The notes beneath the pieces were generated by a model. It was given only the letters and a program-made list of their open reading frames with translations, did not search any database and was not told the DNA's origin. 64,000 nucleotides of DNA, from the NCBI RefSeq assembly GCF_030272615.1, contig NC_081409.1, positions 913,695,840-913,759,839 on the forward strand, read 5' to 3'. A program made the position numbers and the translations under genes. The first letter of the stretch is position 1. Every line of letters starts with the position of its first letter. Of the stretch, positions 47,173 to 58,058 are shown in pieces. The stretch comes from Cryptomeria japonica (Eukaryota > Streptophyta > Pinopsida > Cupressales > Cupressaceae).

Positions 47173-47515
47173 GTTTTTGATATTTGTCAAAAAGGGGAGT
47201 AATACTACATAAGGGGAGTAATATACTATATTTAGGGAGTGATACAGTTTTGATAATACAGTTTTGAGTATTGTATACAGGGGAGTATACCGAGCAGAGT
47301 ATGCAGAGCAAGTAGAGCACACAAGCACAGAACCGAGAATGCAAAATTAGAGTTATGTATAGAATAATGATAAGGGGAGTATATCTGAATATACTATTTC
47401 ATTGACTATTTTATTTACTATCAAGTAAAGTCATTTTGCAAGTATATATATTTTTGAGTTATGACTTTGAAAGTAGTTTTTGTCAAACATCTCAACTAAT
47501 GTCAAAAGGGGAGAT
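47173..47515 (+). other. 3' untranslated region of L2 with several purine tracts
   Basis: GGGGAGT-type tracts occur near 47192, 47211, 47234, 47280 and 47373, plus the terminal AAAAGGGGAGAT at 47504-47515 beside the LTR. Each is followed by a TA-rich word, giving the look of a loose short repeat. Confidence 0.8.
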
Positions 47516-48675
47516 TGTTACTACTTATCAAGTTGCCATTAGTTTTATATTCAAAGTCATACTATACATTCTAGTCGGTTAGCACTACCGAATCATGCAG
47601 TCGGTATATACACAGAGAAGTTGGTATGCACAGTCTAGTCGGTTACAGAAGAAAGCAGTTACAAAACGCAGTACACACCGAGTTGTCTACCGATTATCTT
47701 TTTGAGACTATCGAGTAGTAAAGATGACACACCAAGTTGACATACACCGAGTGAAATGTGTTACCAGATACATTGAACCTGGACATGCATATGAAAATGT
47801 GTTACAAGATCGAGGCACATCTAACCGTTATTACAATGGAAATTGCACCAGAAGATTGTGTATGATTACAAGGACAATCTAACCAATGAAATATTTTGTT
47901 TAGTTATTCATTCGAGGAATCTTGTTTGTAAGATCGAAGCAATGAATTGGATCACCGTTTTAAGAGATCTATTTATACAGCATGAGTTAAGAGCAAGGAA
48001 TGTGCATGTATGAATGAAGGAAGACTGTTACAGAGACACAGAGGTCACTGAGAAGGTTTTCAGAGAACAATCGAAGAATAGAGTAATCAGAAGGGTTTAC
48101 CGAGTTACTATATGGGTTATCGAGTGATGCTATATGCAAGGTAATCTATTTTGAGCACATAGAATCTGCTATAACATTTCAGATGTAAAGTTGCAGATAT
48201 TTGTAATGATTTTATTGTAATATTGCGAAATTGAAAGAGAAACCTTTAACAGGGTAAAAAACTCTAATCAAGTCTATAAATTGTAAAGCCTCTAACCAGG
48301 TGTAGCATTCAGAATAAATGTTGTAAAATCCTTTAGCAAGGTAGATCTAACAGATCTTGTTACTCCTAATAGGGTAAGCTATCAGAAATAGCTAAATGTA
48401 GCTCTAACTGAGCATTCTTTATTATTGCAGTAGTGAAGTTGTGGGTGCCATCCCCACCATAGTTTTTCTCTCTAACCAAGAGTTTCTGCTTAACCAAAAT
48501 ATATGTGTTATGGAGTGAATCATGTATGATTGTTATCTATTTATTTTAACTTTATTTTATGTTACTGCACTATTATGTTTATGCATAACAGTAAGGTTAT
48601 TATTCAAGAAAATTTTTGGAGTACTGATTCACCCCTCCCCTCTCAGTACTTTAGCTTTCCATATTGCGCCTAACA
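47516..48675 (+). repeat. 3' LTR of L2
   Basis: Same length as 24094-25253 (1160 bp) and colinear, ending CCTAACA. Flanked on the right by GAATA, the target duplication. Confidence 0.94.
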
Positions 48676-49147
48676 GAATATAGCAGAAGTAATGTGTGAA
48701 TAATTAGGTTAAGGGTTTATGTAATAGCAGAGCTTAAACCGGTACTGAATCTGGCATAGCAGATGCTGATTTGAAGTAGTACAAGACATTGGATTTGTAT
48801 AATCCAATTTTGTAAGTTAGTGTGACTTCTTTTGTAACTGAGCAGTGAGCTATAGGCACTTGGCCTTCTTACATGTGCAAGCCCCTATTATAAGTAGTAA
48901 TATTCTCTTATTGGCTAGTAAGTGAATATTGTGGGTCACAAATCCCACCGAGGTTTTTCCCACACCGGTTTTCCTCATTAAATATTGTGTTATGGTGCTT
49001 TTCATGTTGTGGTTCTTATTTGTTGCATTATTTCTGGTTTACCGGTACACAGTTTTAATATGTTTTTCATGTTATAAGTTGAGAAAACTATATAATCGGT
49101 CAGATACTGATTCACCCCCCTTCTCAGTATCTTTGGGAATCCTAACA
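48676..49147 (+). repeat. 3' LTR of L1, right piece
   Basis: Continues the L1 LTR from the L2 target duplication (48676-48680) and matches 15612-16096, including the C-rich end and the final CCTAACA. It is followed by TTTAT, the L1 target duplication, and then L0 reverse transcriptase. Confidence 0.92.
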
Positions 49148-49622
49148 TTTATAAGCCAAATGGAATTACTAGCCATTCATAAAGACCCTATGTTGTCTTG
49201 AATGTTGTGTTCCATTCATCACCCTCCTTAATCCTAATTTGGTGGTATCCACTTTTAAGGTCAATCTTGGTAAAATATTTGGCTTCCCCTAAACAATCCA
49301 TTAGGTCCTCTATTTTAGGAATTGGAAACCTATATCTAATGGTGATCCTATTTATATCCCTAGAGTCAATGCACAATCTTCAAGTACTACCTTTCTTTGC
49401 AGCTAAGACAGTAGGTACAACACAAGGGCTAATGCTTTTCCTAATTAGGCCTTGGTCTAAAAGCTCTTGAATTTGTTTAGCAATTTCAACATTTTGTTGG
49501 GGAGTCATTTTGTAGGCCACTTTGTTAGGTAGAGATGCTTTGGGTATGAAGTCAATTTGATGGCTTATGGCTCTTTTAGGAGGTAAGGTGGTTGGTTGTC
49601 CATCACTCACTATCTCTTTCAA
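49148..49622 (-). pseudogene. L0 reverse transcriptase, N-terminal half
   Basis: Reading leftward: ASLPNKVAYKMTPQQNVEI, LLDQGLIRKSISPC, then [35 protein letters not shown] and finally a PFGL motif near 49153. These are reverse transcriptase fingers and palm motifs, with the catalytic Asp in [10 protein letters not shown]. Stops fall after KKGST (49379) and FKTT (49187). The frame is shared with Gag and protease to the right, so L0 had one Gag-Pol frame. The C-terminal half is at 15298. Confidence 0.88.
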
Positions 49623-49832
49623 CTATTTCAATAGATCTTGAACCTCCATTGGCAAATCTGGTTTCTCCTTCTTATCTTCCTCTTTAGGTTTCATGTCAAA
49701 TGCAAAACCTATTCCTTCACCTTCCTCAAGTGTCTTCAAGAACTATTTTTCACTCACCAAAAGGACATTAGGACCTGTTGCTCTCTTTTCACCTTCCTTA
49801 AGGATAGATTGTATCTTGAATGTGACTTCATC
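49623..49832 (-). other. L0 linker between protease and reverse transcriptase
   Basis: Acidic and Lys-rich sequence in the minus-strand frame with stops. No domain is visible. It belongs to the polyprotein linker. Confidence 0.6.
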
Positions 49833-50261
49833 TTACTTGAATGAATATGGATTCTTAGCTCCATCATGAATAGCTTGTCTATCAAATTGCCATGGTCTTC
49901 CTAATACAAGATGGCATGCATCCATGGATAGGACATCGCATATAACTTTGTCCTTATACCTCCCAATGGTGAAATCCACCCATGCTTGCTCATTTACCAA
50001 GACATGTTGGCCTTTATTCAACCAAGTGACCCTATATGGGTTGTTATGAGGAATACTTTGCATCTTGAGCTTACTCACTACCCCTTCGGACACAATGTTG
50101 TTTTTTGACCCTGAGTCAATTATCACCTTACAAACTTTGCCCATAATCTTGCATTTGATTCTAAATAGTGATCTCCTTTGGTTAGGCTCTTCCTTGACAG
50201 GTTCTTTGATCAAAGTTCTTCTTATCATTGAGTTGTCACCTACCTCTAATTCTAAAGCCAC
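49833..50261 (-). pseudogene. L0 protease
   Basis: The retroviral-type aspartic protease core holds VIIDSGSKNNIVS, with the catalytic Asp-Ser-Gly, and the later ACHLVLGRPWQFDR flap-side motif. It lies between the Gag knuckle and reverse transcriptase in the same minus-strand frame. About 142 residues are open. In such elements it cuts the polyprotein inside the particle. Confidence 0.88.
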
Positions 50262-50321
50262 TTCTGAGGTCTTTCTACTTGAAGACTCTTCTTGAAAGTA
50301 GTTTACCCTTCTCTCACCACT

Positions 50322-51423
50322 CTATGATGAAGATCCCTTCTCTTGACATCTATATGCTAGATGACCAAGCTTATTGCAATGGTAACATTTCATTGAGGCA
50401 AAATACGATGAACCTCTACCTTGTCCACTAGTTCTTCCTCTAGAACCAATGTTTGATCCCCTTCCTCTACTAGATCCTCCCCTACTTGAACCAAATTCTT
50501 TTTGCTTAGTGAGTTTAGACTCACCTTGTGTTCTTTGCTCTGAATTTATTCCTCCAAAGGCTCCCTTATGGCCTCTATTTTCTTTTCCTCTACCTTTGCC
50601 CCTACTACTACTTGAATCTTGTTTCCTTTTCAGTTTTTCTTCCACTTTAAGGGCAAGTTGACAGCTTTGATGTACTGTCTTTGGGCTCAGTAGACTGATT
50701 TCCTCTTGGATGTTCCATCTTAGCCCATTAAGGTATCTAGCTACCTTAAGGTTTTCTTCTTCCACAGCATGAGACCTAAGGCTAAGTTTGTGAAACTCCT
50801 TCATATAACCACTTACATAAAGGTATTTTTGTCTTAGGTTTTTTCTTTTCCTATGAATCTATACTTCATAGTCATCAGGGAGATAGGCTTCTTTGATTCT
50901 GACTAACATCCCTTTCCAAGAAGAGATGGGGGTTTTACCCACTTTCTTCCTCTCATCCTACACAAATTACCATCATGTGAGAGTAGCTCCCCTCATCCTA
51001 GACTTGGCCACTTTGACTCTTTGAGCTTTAGTTATGCCTCCACATTCAAAATGGTTTTCCATGCCCTCTATCCATTCTAGAACCACTTCTACTTCCATCT
51101 TACCAGTGAACAATGGCAATCCCTCTAGTGATTTACCACTCAAGGCTTTCAATGCCTTTAGGAAAGGTTCCCATTTCCAAAATACGATCAGGTTCATGTA
51201 CTTTATGTACTTCTGACACCTCTTTACTCTTCCCTCCTACTCCTTCAACCTTTACCAACACTTCATCTGCCTTGGTTTCAATTTCACCAAGATTACCTTC
51301 CAATTCTGCCAATTTTTCCTTCATGAACCTATTCTCTTCCTCCTGATCATCCACTTTCTTTGCCAACTCTACATTGGTCAGCATGTTGTCTCCAACAGAC
51401 TCTTCAAATTCTAAGGACAACAA
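50322..51423 (-). pseudogene. L0 Gag
   Basis: The start at 51423 (MLSLEFEESVGDNML) lies 40 bp from the 5' LTR edge and opens with a coiled-coil-like Glu/Lys-rich stretch. A frame change near 51150 leads to the capsid-like core (LPLFTGKMEVEVVLEWI, ENHFECGGI). After stops near 50970 and 50810 the rest follows at 50804-50322: LSLRSHAVEEE, a Gly/Arg/Ser-rich RNA-binding tract, and one knuckle CYHCNKLGHLAYRC. This is the normal order for chromovirus Gag. Confidence 0.86.
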
Positions 51424-51446
51424 CTTTACCTAGCCCAAATCTTATA

Positions 51447-51460
51447 GGCTCTGATACCAA
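51447..51460 (-). other. Primer-binding site of L0 (initiator tRNA-Met)
   Basis: On the minus strand TTGGTATCAGAGCC, two bases inside the LTR edge at 51463. It is an exact match to the common plant site and fixes both strand and LTR border. Confidence 0.92.
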
Positions 51461-51462
51461 TT

Positions 51463-52207
51463 TGATAGGGTTTCCCTAGCTTGCTCACACTTCTTCTATT
51501 GGTGTTGCTCACTCCACCAACTCCTCTAGGCCTTTCTATGCTTCAAAACCTCCTAGTCCCTCTCAAACCCTATTAGGACTATTGTTTTTTCCGCCTTAAG
51601 GTGAAATTCAACAAATGTCTTCACTAGGAACTCTACCAATTCAATACTCCTCACTAGTTCTCAATACTTCAAATTGACATTTTGTCACTCTCACCCCCAA
51701 TGTTGTCATGTGTTTTGCAAAGGTGTGGAGGTGTTCACTCAATGTGGGATTTGGTCAACAAGGTCCATTTTTTTTATTGCTAAACTCATCTCCCTTACCG
51801 ATTTCAAGAAAATGCTCAAAAATGGGGCTACTAGGGAAGAGCCCCAATTAGGCCTCCACATCCGGGTTTTTAGGATTTCTTGGTCATACGGTTCAAATGA
51901 CCTTGAAAAGAGTTTTATGATTCTTCAAACACTCATTGAACCCCAAGATATTTTGTTGGTTTTAGACCCCCAAGTGTTTGTACAATGCCCTAACCCAAAA
52001 ATGAGGTTTTACTAGGGTTTTAAAGGCTTCTAGGATTGTGACTATTCAACTTGGTGAAAAGGTCATCAAATGGATTTGTCAAGGCTTATCCTTTCATCTA
52101 CAACTCTGTATGAACCTAATGAACAATGAAAAATTCTTAGGTTAGGTTTTTGGTTTCACCCCTGCATTCTTTCATCATTTTTCACCTTATCTTTCCTAGT
52201 CAGGTTG
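51463..52207 (-). repeat. 5' LTR of L0, truncated
   Basis: Matches 7152 to about 7895 of the 3' LTR, then similarity stops after TTTCCTAG near 52200. About 880 bp of U3 is missing, so the element lost its promoter end through a later deletion or insertion. No right-hand target duplication can be read. Confidence 0.87.
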
Positions 52208-52334
52208 CTATTGGCCTGCTATGGAGAGAGATTCATTTATATATGCCAAGAAATGCAAACAATGTTAGATCCATGGGAATCTCATCCATACACTAGCACA
52301 AGAATTGCATCCTATGGTAGGATCATGGCCATTC
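52208..52334. other. Short orphan segment between L0 and Copia-A
   Basis: No match to other parts of the window and no gene seen. It may be older host or retroelement sequence left at a deletion joint. Confidence 0.4.
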
Positions 52335-52656
52335 TATTAGGAACTGGAAGGCAACTGAGAGGGGGGGTGAATCAGTTGTCAATGAATTTCAACCCAATTA
52401 TAATTTAATCAAACTTGATACTTAATACCGGTAATCCAAACTTAATGTTGATAAGAAGATTAATGGTTAATATCAATACTGGTAAAACTTAATGCATGAA
52501 ACAAAAAGAGAAACAACATCCACAACACATAACACAGAGATTTGTATGTAGAAAACCCTGTGAGGGGAAAAACCATGGTGGGAAACCTTACCCATAATCA
52601 AATGATACTACTGTAGATAGTATGTGTGTGCAAATGGGGTCTGCACATGCAAAAAG
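52335..52656 (-). repeat. 3' LTR of Copia-A, left piece
   Basis: Aligns with the left end of the solo LTR at 52657 (both run AACTGAGAGGGGGG, then GTGAATCA). The terminal TG reads TA, a G-to-A change. It continues at 53727 after the solo LTR. Confidence 0.8.
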
Positions 52657-53721
52657 TGTTAGGTCCTGGAGATAACTGAGAGGGGGGTGGGGGGGGTGAA
52701 TCAATTGTCTAATAAATTCAAACCAAAATCTTATTTAACCAACTTAATGCTTAATACCGATAAACCAGTTAAGTATGCCAGTAGACAGTGTTAACAGTAA
52801 ATTGCTATACCGGTAAGGATTAATGCATGAAACATAAACACAAAGTCATCCACAACACATGACACCAATGTTTGTATGTGGAAACCCTATAAGGGGAAAA
52901 ACCATGGTGGGAAACCTTACCCACAATCAGATGATACTACTGCAAATAGTAAGTGTACAAAAAGGGGTCTGCACATGCAGAAAGGCCAACAGCCTAGAGC
53001 TCACTGCTCAATCACAGATGGGAGTCACACTAACTACAGTTGGATGGTTAAATCCAATAGGAATTTACTGCACAAAATAGCATCTTCATATGCTGGATTC
53101 AGTACTAGTGTAATGCTGATATGCTTCTATAAAAACCTAACTTTACCTTCAAATGATGTCTTCGTGTATACCTCTGCTTGATCTCGCATATACCTTCACA
53201 TAATTCTTTTTCGCATTCCACACTTGATCTTACAAATAAGATCTTACATTTATACCATACCCTAAGACCAATTTTAGTAGGTCGGCTCTACAAGATATTA
53301 CAATAAAAACATTTTACAAATAATATAATATCCGATGCAATAACCGATTAAACATGTCGGCTTAATGCATTTACAACAATAATAAATCATCTTCATAGCT
53401 TGCCATGCTGATTTGGAAAAGATAAACCTGTTGGTGTAACCCTAGATAACCTGGACCTATTTGCCGGTAAAAGCAAATATGCAAATATGAATATACCAAT
53501 TATTATTTCTTCAAAGTAAAGTGTCCACACGATGTCTTCGACATTACCAAGTGTCTTCCATATCATTCCAGGTACCGATGAACAATATATCTCGTCGGTG
53601 AATCATATACCAGTAATTGTTGCAAAGTTTATTGTTTGTCGGTGAATGTTGTTGGATCTCCAAAGTAGGTGTATCCAGTAGGTGTTGACATCAATGACAA
53701 AACCATACCAAAATACCAACA
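52657..53721 (-). repeat. Solo LTR of a Copia-A relative
   Basis: A 1065-bp LTR, TGTTAGG to ACCAACA, flanked by AAAAG (52652-52656) and GAAAG (53722-53726), four of five bases. No internal region is attached, so it is a solo LTR left by recombination between two LTRs. It is similar to the LTR it interrupts. Confidence 0.85.
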
Positions 53722-54470
53722 GAAAGGCTAGTTGCCTAAAGCTAACTACTCAATCACAAAATGGGATTCTCACTTACTACAATTGGAAGATTAAATCCAA
53801 TGATAATGTACTGCTCAAAGTAGCATCTCCAATGTTGGATTTAGTGTCGGTTATGCTTTGATTGTCTCCTTCAAACTTTTCTTGAATGTTTAAATGATGT
53901 CTTTGTGAGTAGCTCTCCTTATATTTGCATATACCGAATATCACAACCTTACCATACCATAGTACATTCTCATTATCTTAATCTCACAATTGAGATCTTA
54001 CATATATACCAAAATCTAAGACCAAATGTGTAGGTCGGCTTACTAATAATAAAATAAATTATAAGTAAGTCAAGATGCGATGCATCATGTTAGATCAACA
54101 ACAATACCAATTGATTTAAACCATCTCCATAACATGTCATGCTGATTTGGAATAGATAATGTATGTCGGTCCATAACCTAGACTAATTCGTCGATAACAA
54201 CAAATATGTCAACCCGATTAGACCAATAACCAAATCATCAAAACCAAGTGTCCAAACCATGTCTTCAACATAACCAAGTGATCTCCAGATGATAACAAGT
54301 CATCCTCAGTGTTGATGAACAATATAACCTCCTAGTGAACCAAATACCGGTGACTGTGCATAAGTCACTGAACTTGCCGGTGAACATAACCAAAGATCTC
54401 CAGAAGGATAAGTGTTGATAAGTGTTGACATTAATGACAAAACCAATGCAACATATACATAATACCAACA
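53722..54470 (-). repeat. 3' LTR of Copia-A, right piece
   Basis: Resumes with GCTAGTTGCCTAAAGCTAACTA, equal to the solo LTR at about 52985. It ends ATACCAACA directly before the purine tract at 54471. Confidence 0.85.
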
Positions 54471-54774
54471 ATCTCCCCCTTTGTCATTGATGGTAACACA
54501 AGATGGAAAAACCATCTAAGTGCCAAAGCAAAAATGTCAATAAACCAAAAACCAAAAATCTCCAGAATAGATCAATACCATAAATTAAAATACAAATGTA
54601 GAGAGTAACAATCTCTCCCCCAATGAATAATCTCTCCCCAAAGGATAATGTTTTAATGTTTTTCCATAGATATCTCTCCCCCTTTGACATCAAATGACAA
54701 AGCAATAGATAAAATCAGTTCATAGAACCAATTACAAATACAAACGACTCCCCCTGAGAAGTAGTTCTCCTCCA
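54471..54774 (-). other. Copia-A 3' region with five purine tracts
   Basis: On the minus strand purine runs lie at 54471-54484 (beside the LTR), 54612-54622, 54631-54644, 54671-54685 and 54746-54756. Two share the context of L1 (TGTCAAAGGGGGAG and relatives). Repeated purine tracts before the 3' LTR are a known Sirevirus trait. Confidence 0.8.
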
Positions 54775-56330
54775 TCAAAGCCAAAAAAAGGTTTCTCTAT
54801 AAGCACTGTCGATTTGATGCCAAGCATCAACTATCCAAGTCACTACCAGTGAGGGTATGACCCCAAGCTTCTCTCTGAGATACTCAAAAGTTTCCTTAGG
54901 CAAAGGCTTACTTAAGATGTCTACAATCTGCTCTTTAGTATTCACATAAACCAATCTCACTTCTTTTGCTCCAACATTCTCTTTTAGAAAATTGTATTTG
55001 ATAGAAACATGTTTAGTTTTAGAGTGAAATATCGGATTCTTAGATATATCAATTGCTGCTAAATTGTCACAATAGATGATTATGGGTTCCTTGCATTTTA
55101 CCTTTATGTCCTTCAATATTTGCTTAATCCATAATACCTAAGTACAATTAGTCGTTGCTGCAACATATTCTGATTCTGCTGTTGATAATGATGTACAACT
55201 TTGTTTCTTGCTCAACCATGAAATCAATTTGCTACCAAGAAAGAATACCCCATCAGTGGTTCTCTTTCTATCATCTACATCTCCTACCCAATTAGCATCG
55301 GTGTATGCACATAAATCAAAATTTTCATCTTTAGGATACCATAAACCAAGATTTGTTGTATCTTATAAATACCGGAAAATTCTTTTCACTGTTGATTCAT
55401 GATTTTCTCTAGGATTACTCTGAAATATTGAAACAATACATACTGCATTCATTATATCAGGTCTTATTTGTGTCAAATATAGTAAACCTCCAATCATAGA
55501 CTTGTATCTTGTCGGATTAATAGGAGTTGAATCATCCTTTAATGATAGTTTATCAGTTGTAGTCATAGGAGTACTTACCGGTTTAGAGTTTTCCATACCA
55601 AATTTCTTCAGTAATTCCTTCAAGTACTTTGATTGACATAAGAATATACCTTTATCAGTATGTGAAATCTACAATCCTAAAAAGAATTTTATCTCCCCAA
55701 TCATAGACATTTTGAATTCTTCCTGCATCTTATTAGAAAAGTCTTTACACAATCCATCTTCTCCTCCAAAAATGATGTCATCAACAAAAACTTCAATAAC
55801 CAAAATGTCTTCATTAGTCACTTTGAAATATAATTTGTTGTTGGCATTACCTTTAGTTTAACCAAGCTTCATAAGATATTTGTCTAATCTAGCATACCAA
55901 GCTCTAGGAGCTTGCTTCAATCCATATAAAGCTTTCCTTAATCTACAAACCATATCTTTATCATTTGTTAATGAAAATCCATCAGGTTGCTCAATCTAAA
56001 CTTCATCTTCAAGATAACCATTTATAAATGCACATTTAACATCCATTTGATATACTTTATAGTTTTTGTGTGCTGCAAATGCAAGAAATAGTCTAACTGC
56101 CTCAATTCTAGCTACTGGTGCAAAGGTTTCATTGTAGTCAATTCCCTCTTTCTATGAATATTCCTTACACACTAATTTTGCTTTATTTCTGATTACCTTA
56201 CCATCTTCATTAAGTTTATTTTTGAATACCCATTTAGTTCCAATTACATTTTTATTTTTAGGTCAGGGAACCAGTGTCCATGTATTGTTCTTTTCAATTT
56301 GTTCCAATTCATCTTCCATAGCTTTAATCC
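54775..56330 (-). pseudogene. Copia-A reverse transcriptase and RNase H
   Basis: Reverse transcriptase runs leftward from about 56300. A FVDD catalytic motif at about 55765-55790 and the QAPRAWY-like region near 55900 are readable, then a segment at 55623-55363 (KPVSTPMTTTDKLSL, YLTQIRPDI). RNase H ends at 55116-54775 (IIYCDNLAAI, SKTKHVSIKYNF, ILSKPLP). Stops and shifts interrupt it repeatedly, for instance after the KRIFRYL motif and before 55116. Protein sequence is close to Copia-B. Confidence 0.82.
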
Positions 56331-56639
56331 AATGTTTATCTTCACATGCCTCAATAAGAGATGTTGGTTCAATTTGAGAAATTAAACATACCTTATCATT
56401 TTCCAGTCTTCCTCTTGTCATAAGTCCTTAATACTTATTCCCAATTATCTAACTTTCAGATTGATTCAATCTTAAATACCTGGGAGTTTCACTTGTTGTT
56501 GTTGTTCAGTCACTATGGAATTCTCTGATGATGCCGATGTGACTGGATCAACATTTTGTACCAGCATACTCTATATAGGTTCATTTGTGATTATCTCAAC
56601 TACCAGTTCAGAATCCATAGACCTTGAATTTATTCTAAA

Positions 56640-57900
56640 ATGTTGATCAATCTTCACATTTGCACTCTCAATGATTTTCTACAATCTCTTATTCAAACAT
56701 CTATATGCTTTTCTCTTAGATGAATAGCCAAGAAATATTCCTTCATCACTTCTAGGATCAAATTTACCAATATACTCATCTCTCCTAATGTAACATTTTC
56801 TTCCAAATATTCTGAAGTACTTAAGAGTGGGAATATTACCAAACCACAATTCATAGGGTGTCTTACCATTCTCACCTTTGATGTGAACTTTGTTGAAAGT
56901 GTAAACTGTTGTATTCATTGCTCCTCTCCAATACACGTGAGGTAGACTTGCTTCTGATATCATGCTTCTAGTTGCATCTAGAATAGTTCTATTCTTCCTT
57001 TCCACAACTCCATTTTGCTAAGGTGTCTGGGGTGTTGATAGTTGTCTTCTAATTCCATTCACTTCACAAAATGTATTGAACTCCTTAGATGTAAATTCAC
57101 CTCTTTGATCTGATCTTAGACATTTGATTTTCTTCTTGGTTTCATTCTCTACAAGTGCCTTGAATAATTTGAATTTCCCAAAAGCTTCTGATTTCTCCCT
57201 GAGAAAAGAAACCTAACACATTCTAGAATAATCATCAATGATTAGCATAAAGTATCTATCTCCCTATAGACTTCTTGTTCTTGCTATACCACATAAGTTA
57301 GTATGAATTAAATCAAGAACATCATTGGTTTTCTCAGAAATACTCTTGAAAGTTGTTCTAACTTGCTTTCCCATTTGACATTCCTTACATACCGGATTAT
57401 GAGGTTTTACAATCTTAGGTAAATCCCTTACTGCCTTAGATGAACTAATCTTTACAATGCAATCAAAATTCAAATGACAGAGTCTTTTATGCCATAACCA
57501 ACTTTCATCAATATGTGCAGTCAAGCATGTCTTTTAATTATTATTCAAATGAAAGATATTACCTCTAGTCTGATTACCGATTGCAATTTCCCAACTAGTT
57601 TTATTCATGATTTTGCATATACCATTCTTGAATTGTAACTGAAATCCTTTTTCAACTAATTGACCAACACTCAAAAGATTATACTTCAAACCTTGAACAT
57701 AATAAACGTTTTCAATATTGTGCTTACCATCAAAAGATATAGTGCCTTTTTTTCTGATCAAACAAGCTTTGTCATCACCAAATCTCACTAGACCTCCATT
57801 GTATTCCTAAAAAGATACGAATTTACTTTTATCACCAGTCATATGATGTGAACATCTGGAATCTATAATCCATTTATCCTTTTCTTCAATTTTAGTTGCC
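56640..57900 (-). pseudogene. Copia-A protease and integrase
   Basis: Reading leftward: protease near 57870 reads DSRCSHHMT, with Gly replaced by Arg. Pre-integrase LKYNLLSVGQLVEKGF is at 57788-57534, and the HHCC zinc region (WHKRLCHLNFD, CKECQMGK) is at 57524-57340. The integrase core has HTNLCG near 57300, with the first catalytic Asp as Asn, then CLRSDQRGEF, then ERKNRTILDATRSM at 57005, which keeps Glu. Stops separate the parts at 57531, 57262 and 57018. The front catalytic change makes it inactive as read. Confidence 0.84.
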
Positions 57901-58058
57901 AGGGCTTGCTCTACCGGTGGAACAGTAGGTGTCAGTTGATCTTCTGTTATTGCAAAAAAGTCCCATCCATTGTCTCCTGGTTCTTCATCAGAATCATCAG
58001 TAATTCCTTCATCAGCATAGTAACAACATTTGTCTCTATTCTTCTTAAATCTGTATCT

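Larger units (their letters stand above)
24094..48675 (+). mobile_element. L2, second pol-less two-ORF LTR element, nested in L1 LTR
   Basis: Both LTRs are 1160 bp (24094-25253 and 47516-48675), starting TGTTAC and ending CCTAACA. The target duplication is GGATA (24089-24093) against GAATA (48676-48680), four of five bases. With L3 removed, the element is about 8.0 kb. It carries the same ORF1 plus ORF2 plan as L1 and no pol domain. In the first 330 bp of LTR I count about 19 differences, mostly transitions, so it is younger than L1 and older than L3. Confidence 0.92.
15299..49147 (+). mobile_element. L1, pol-less two-ORF LTR element nested in L0
   Basis: The LTRs are 15299-16096 and 23773-24093 plus 48681-49147, the second split by L2. 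The target duplication is TTGAT (15294-15298) against TTTAT (49148-49152), four of five bases. A primer site complementary to initiator tRNA-Met and a terminal purine tract are present. With L2 and the small element removed, L1 is about 6.7 kb. It has no protease, integrase, reverse transcriptase or RNase H anywhere. Instead it has ORF1 (coiled coil plus zinc knuckles) and ORF2 (unknown conserved domain). By eye, roughly a tenth of LTR positions differ, making it the oldest of the nested trio. Confidence 0.9.
7152..52207 (-). mobile_element. L0, Ty3/Gypsy chromovirus, split by nested insertions
   Basis: Minus-strand element whose 5' LTR is at 51463-52207 (truncated) and 3' LTR at 7152-8772. 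Going leftward, Gag, protease and the front half of reverse transcriptase lie at 51423-49153. The rest of reverse transcriptase, RNase H, integrase and a chromodomain lie at 15298-8823. The two halves are separated by L1 (15299-49147). The reverse transcriptase sequence breaks just after a PFGL motif on the right and resumes at NAPSTF on the left, exactly where a continuous protein is expected. The integrase order after RNase H and the chromodomain define a chromovirus. Without L1 and two extra tandem units, the internal region is about 4.7 kb, normal for this group. Confidence 0.92.
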
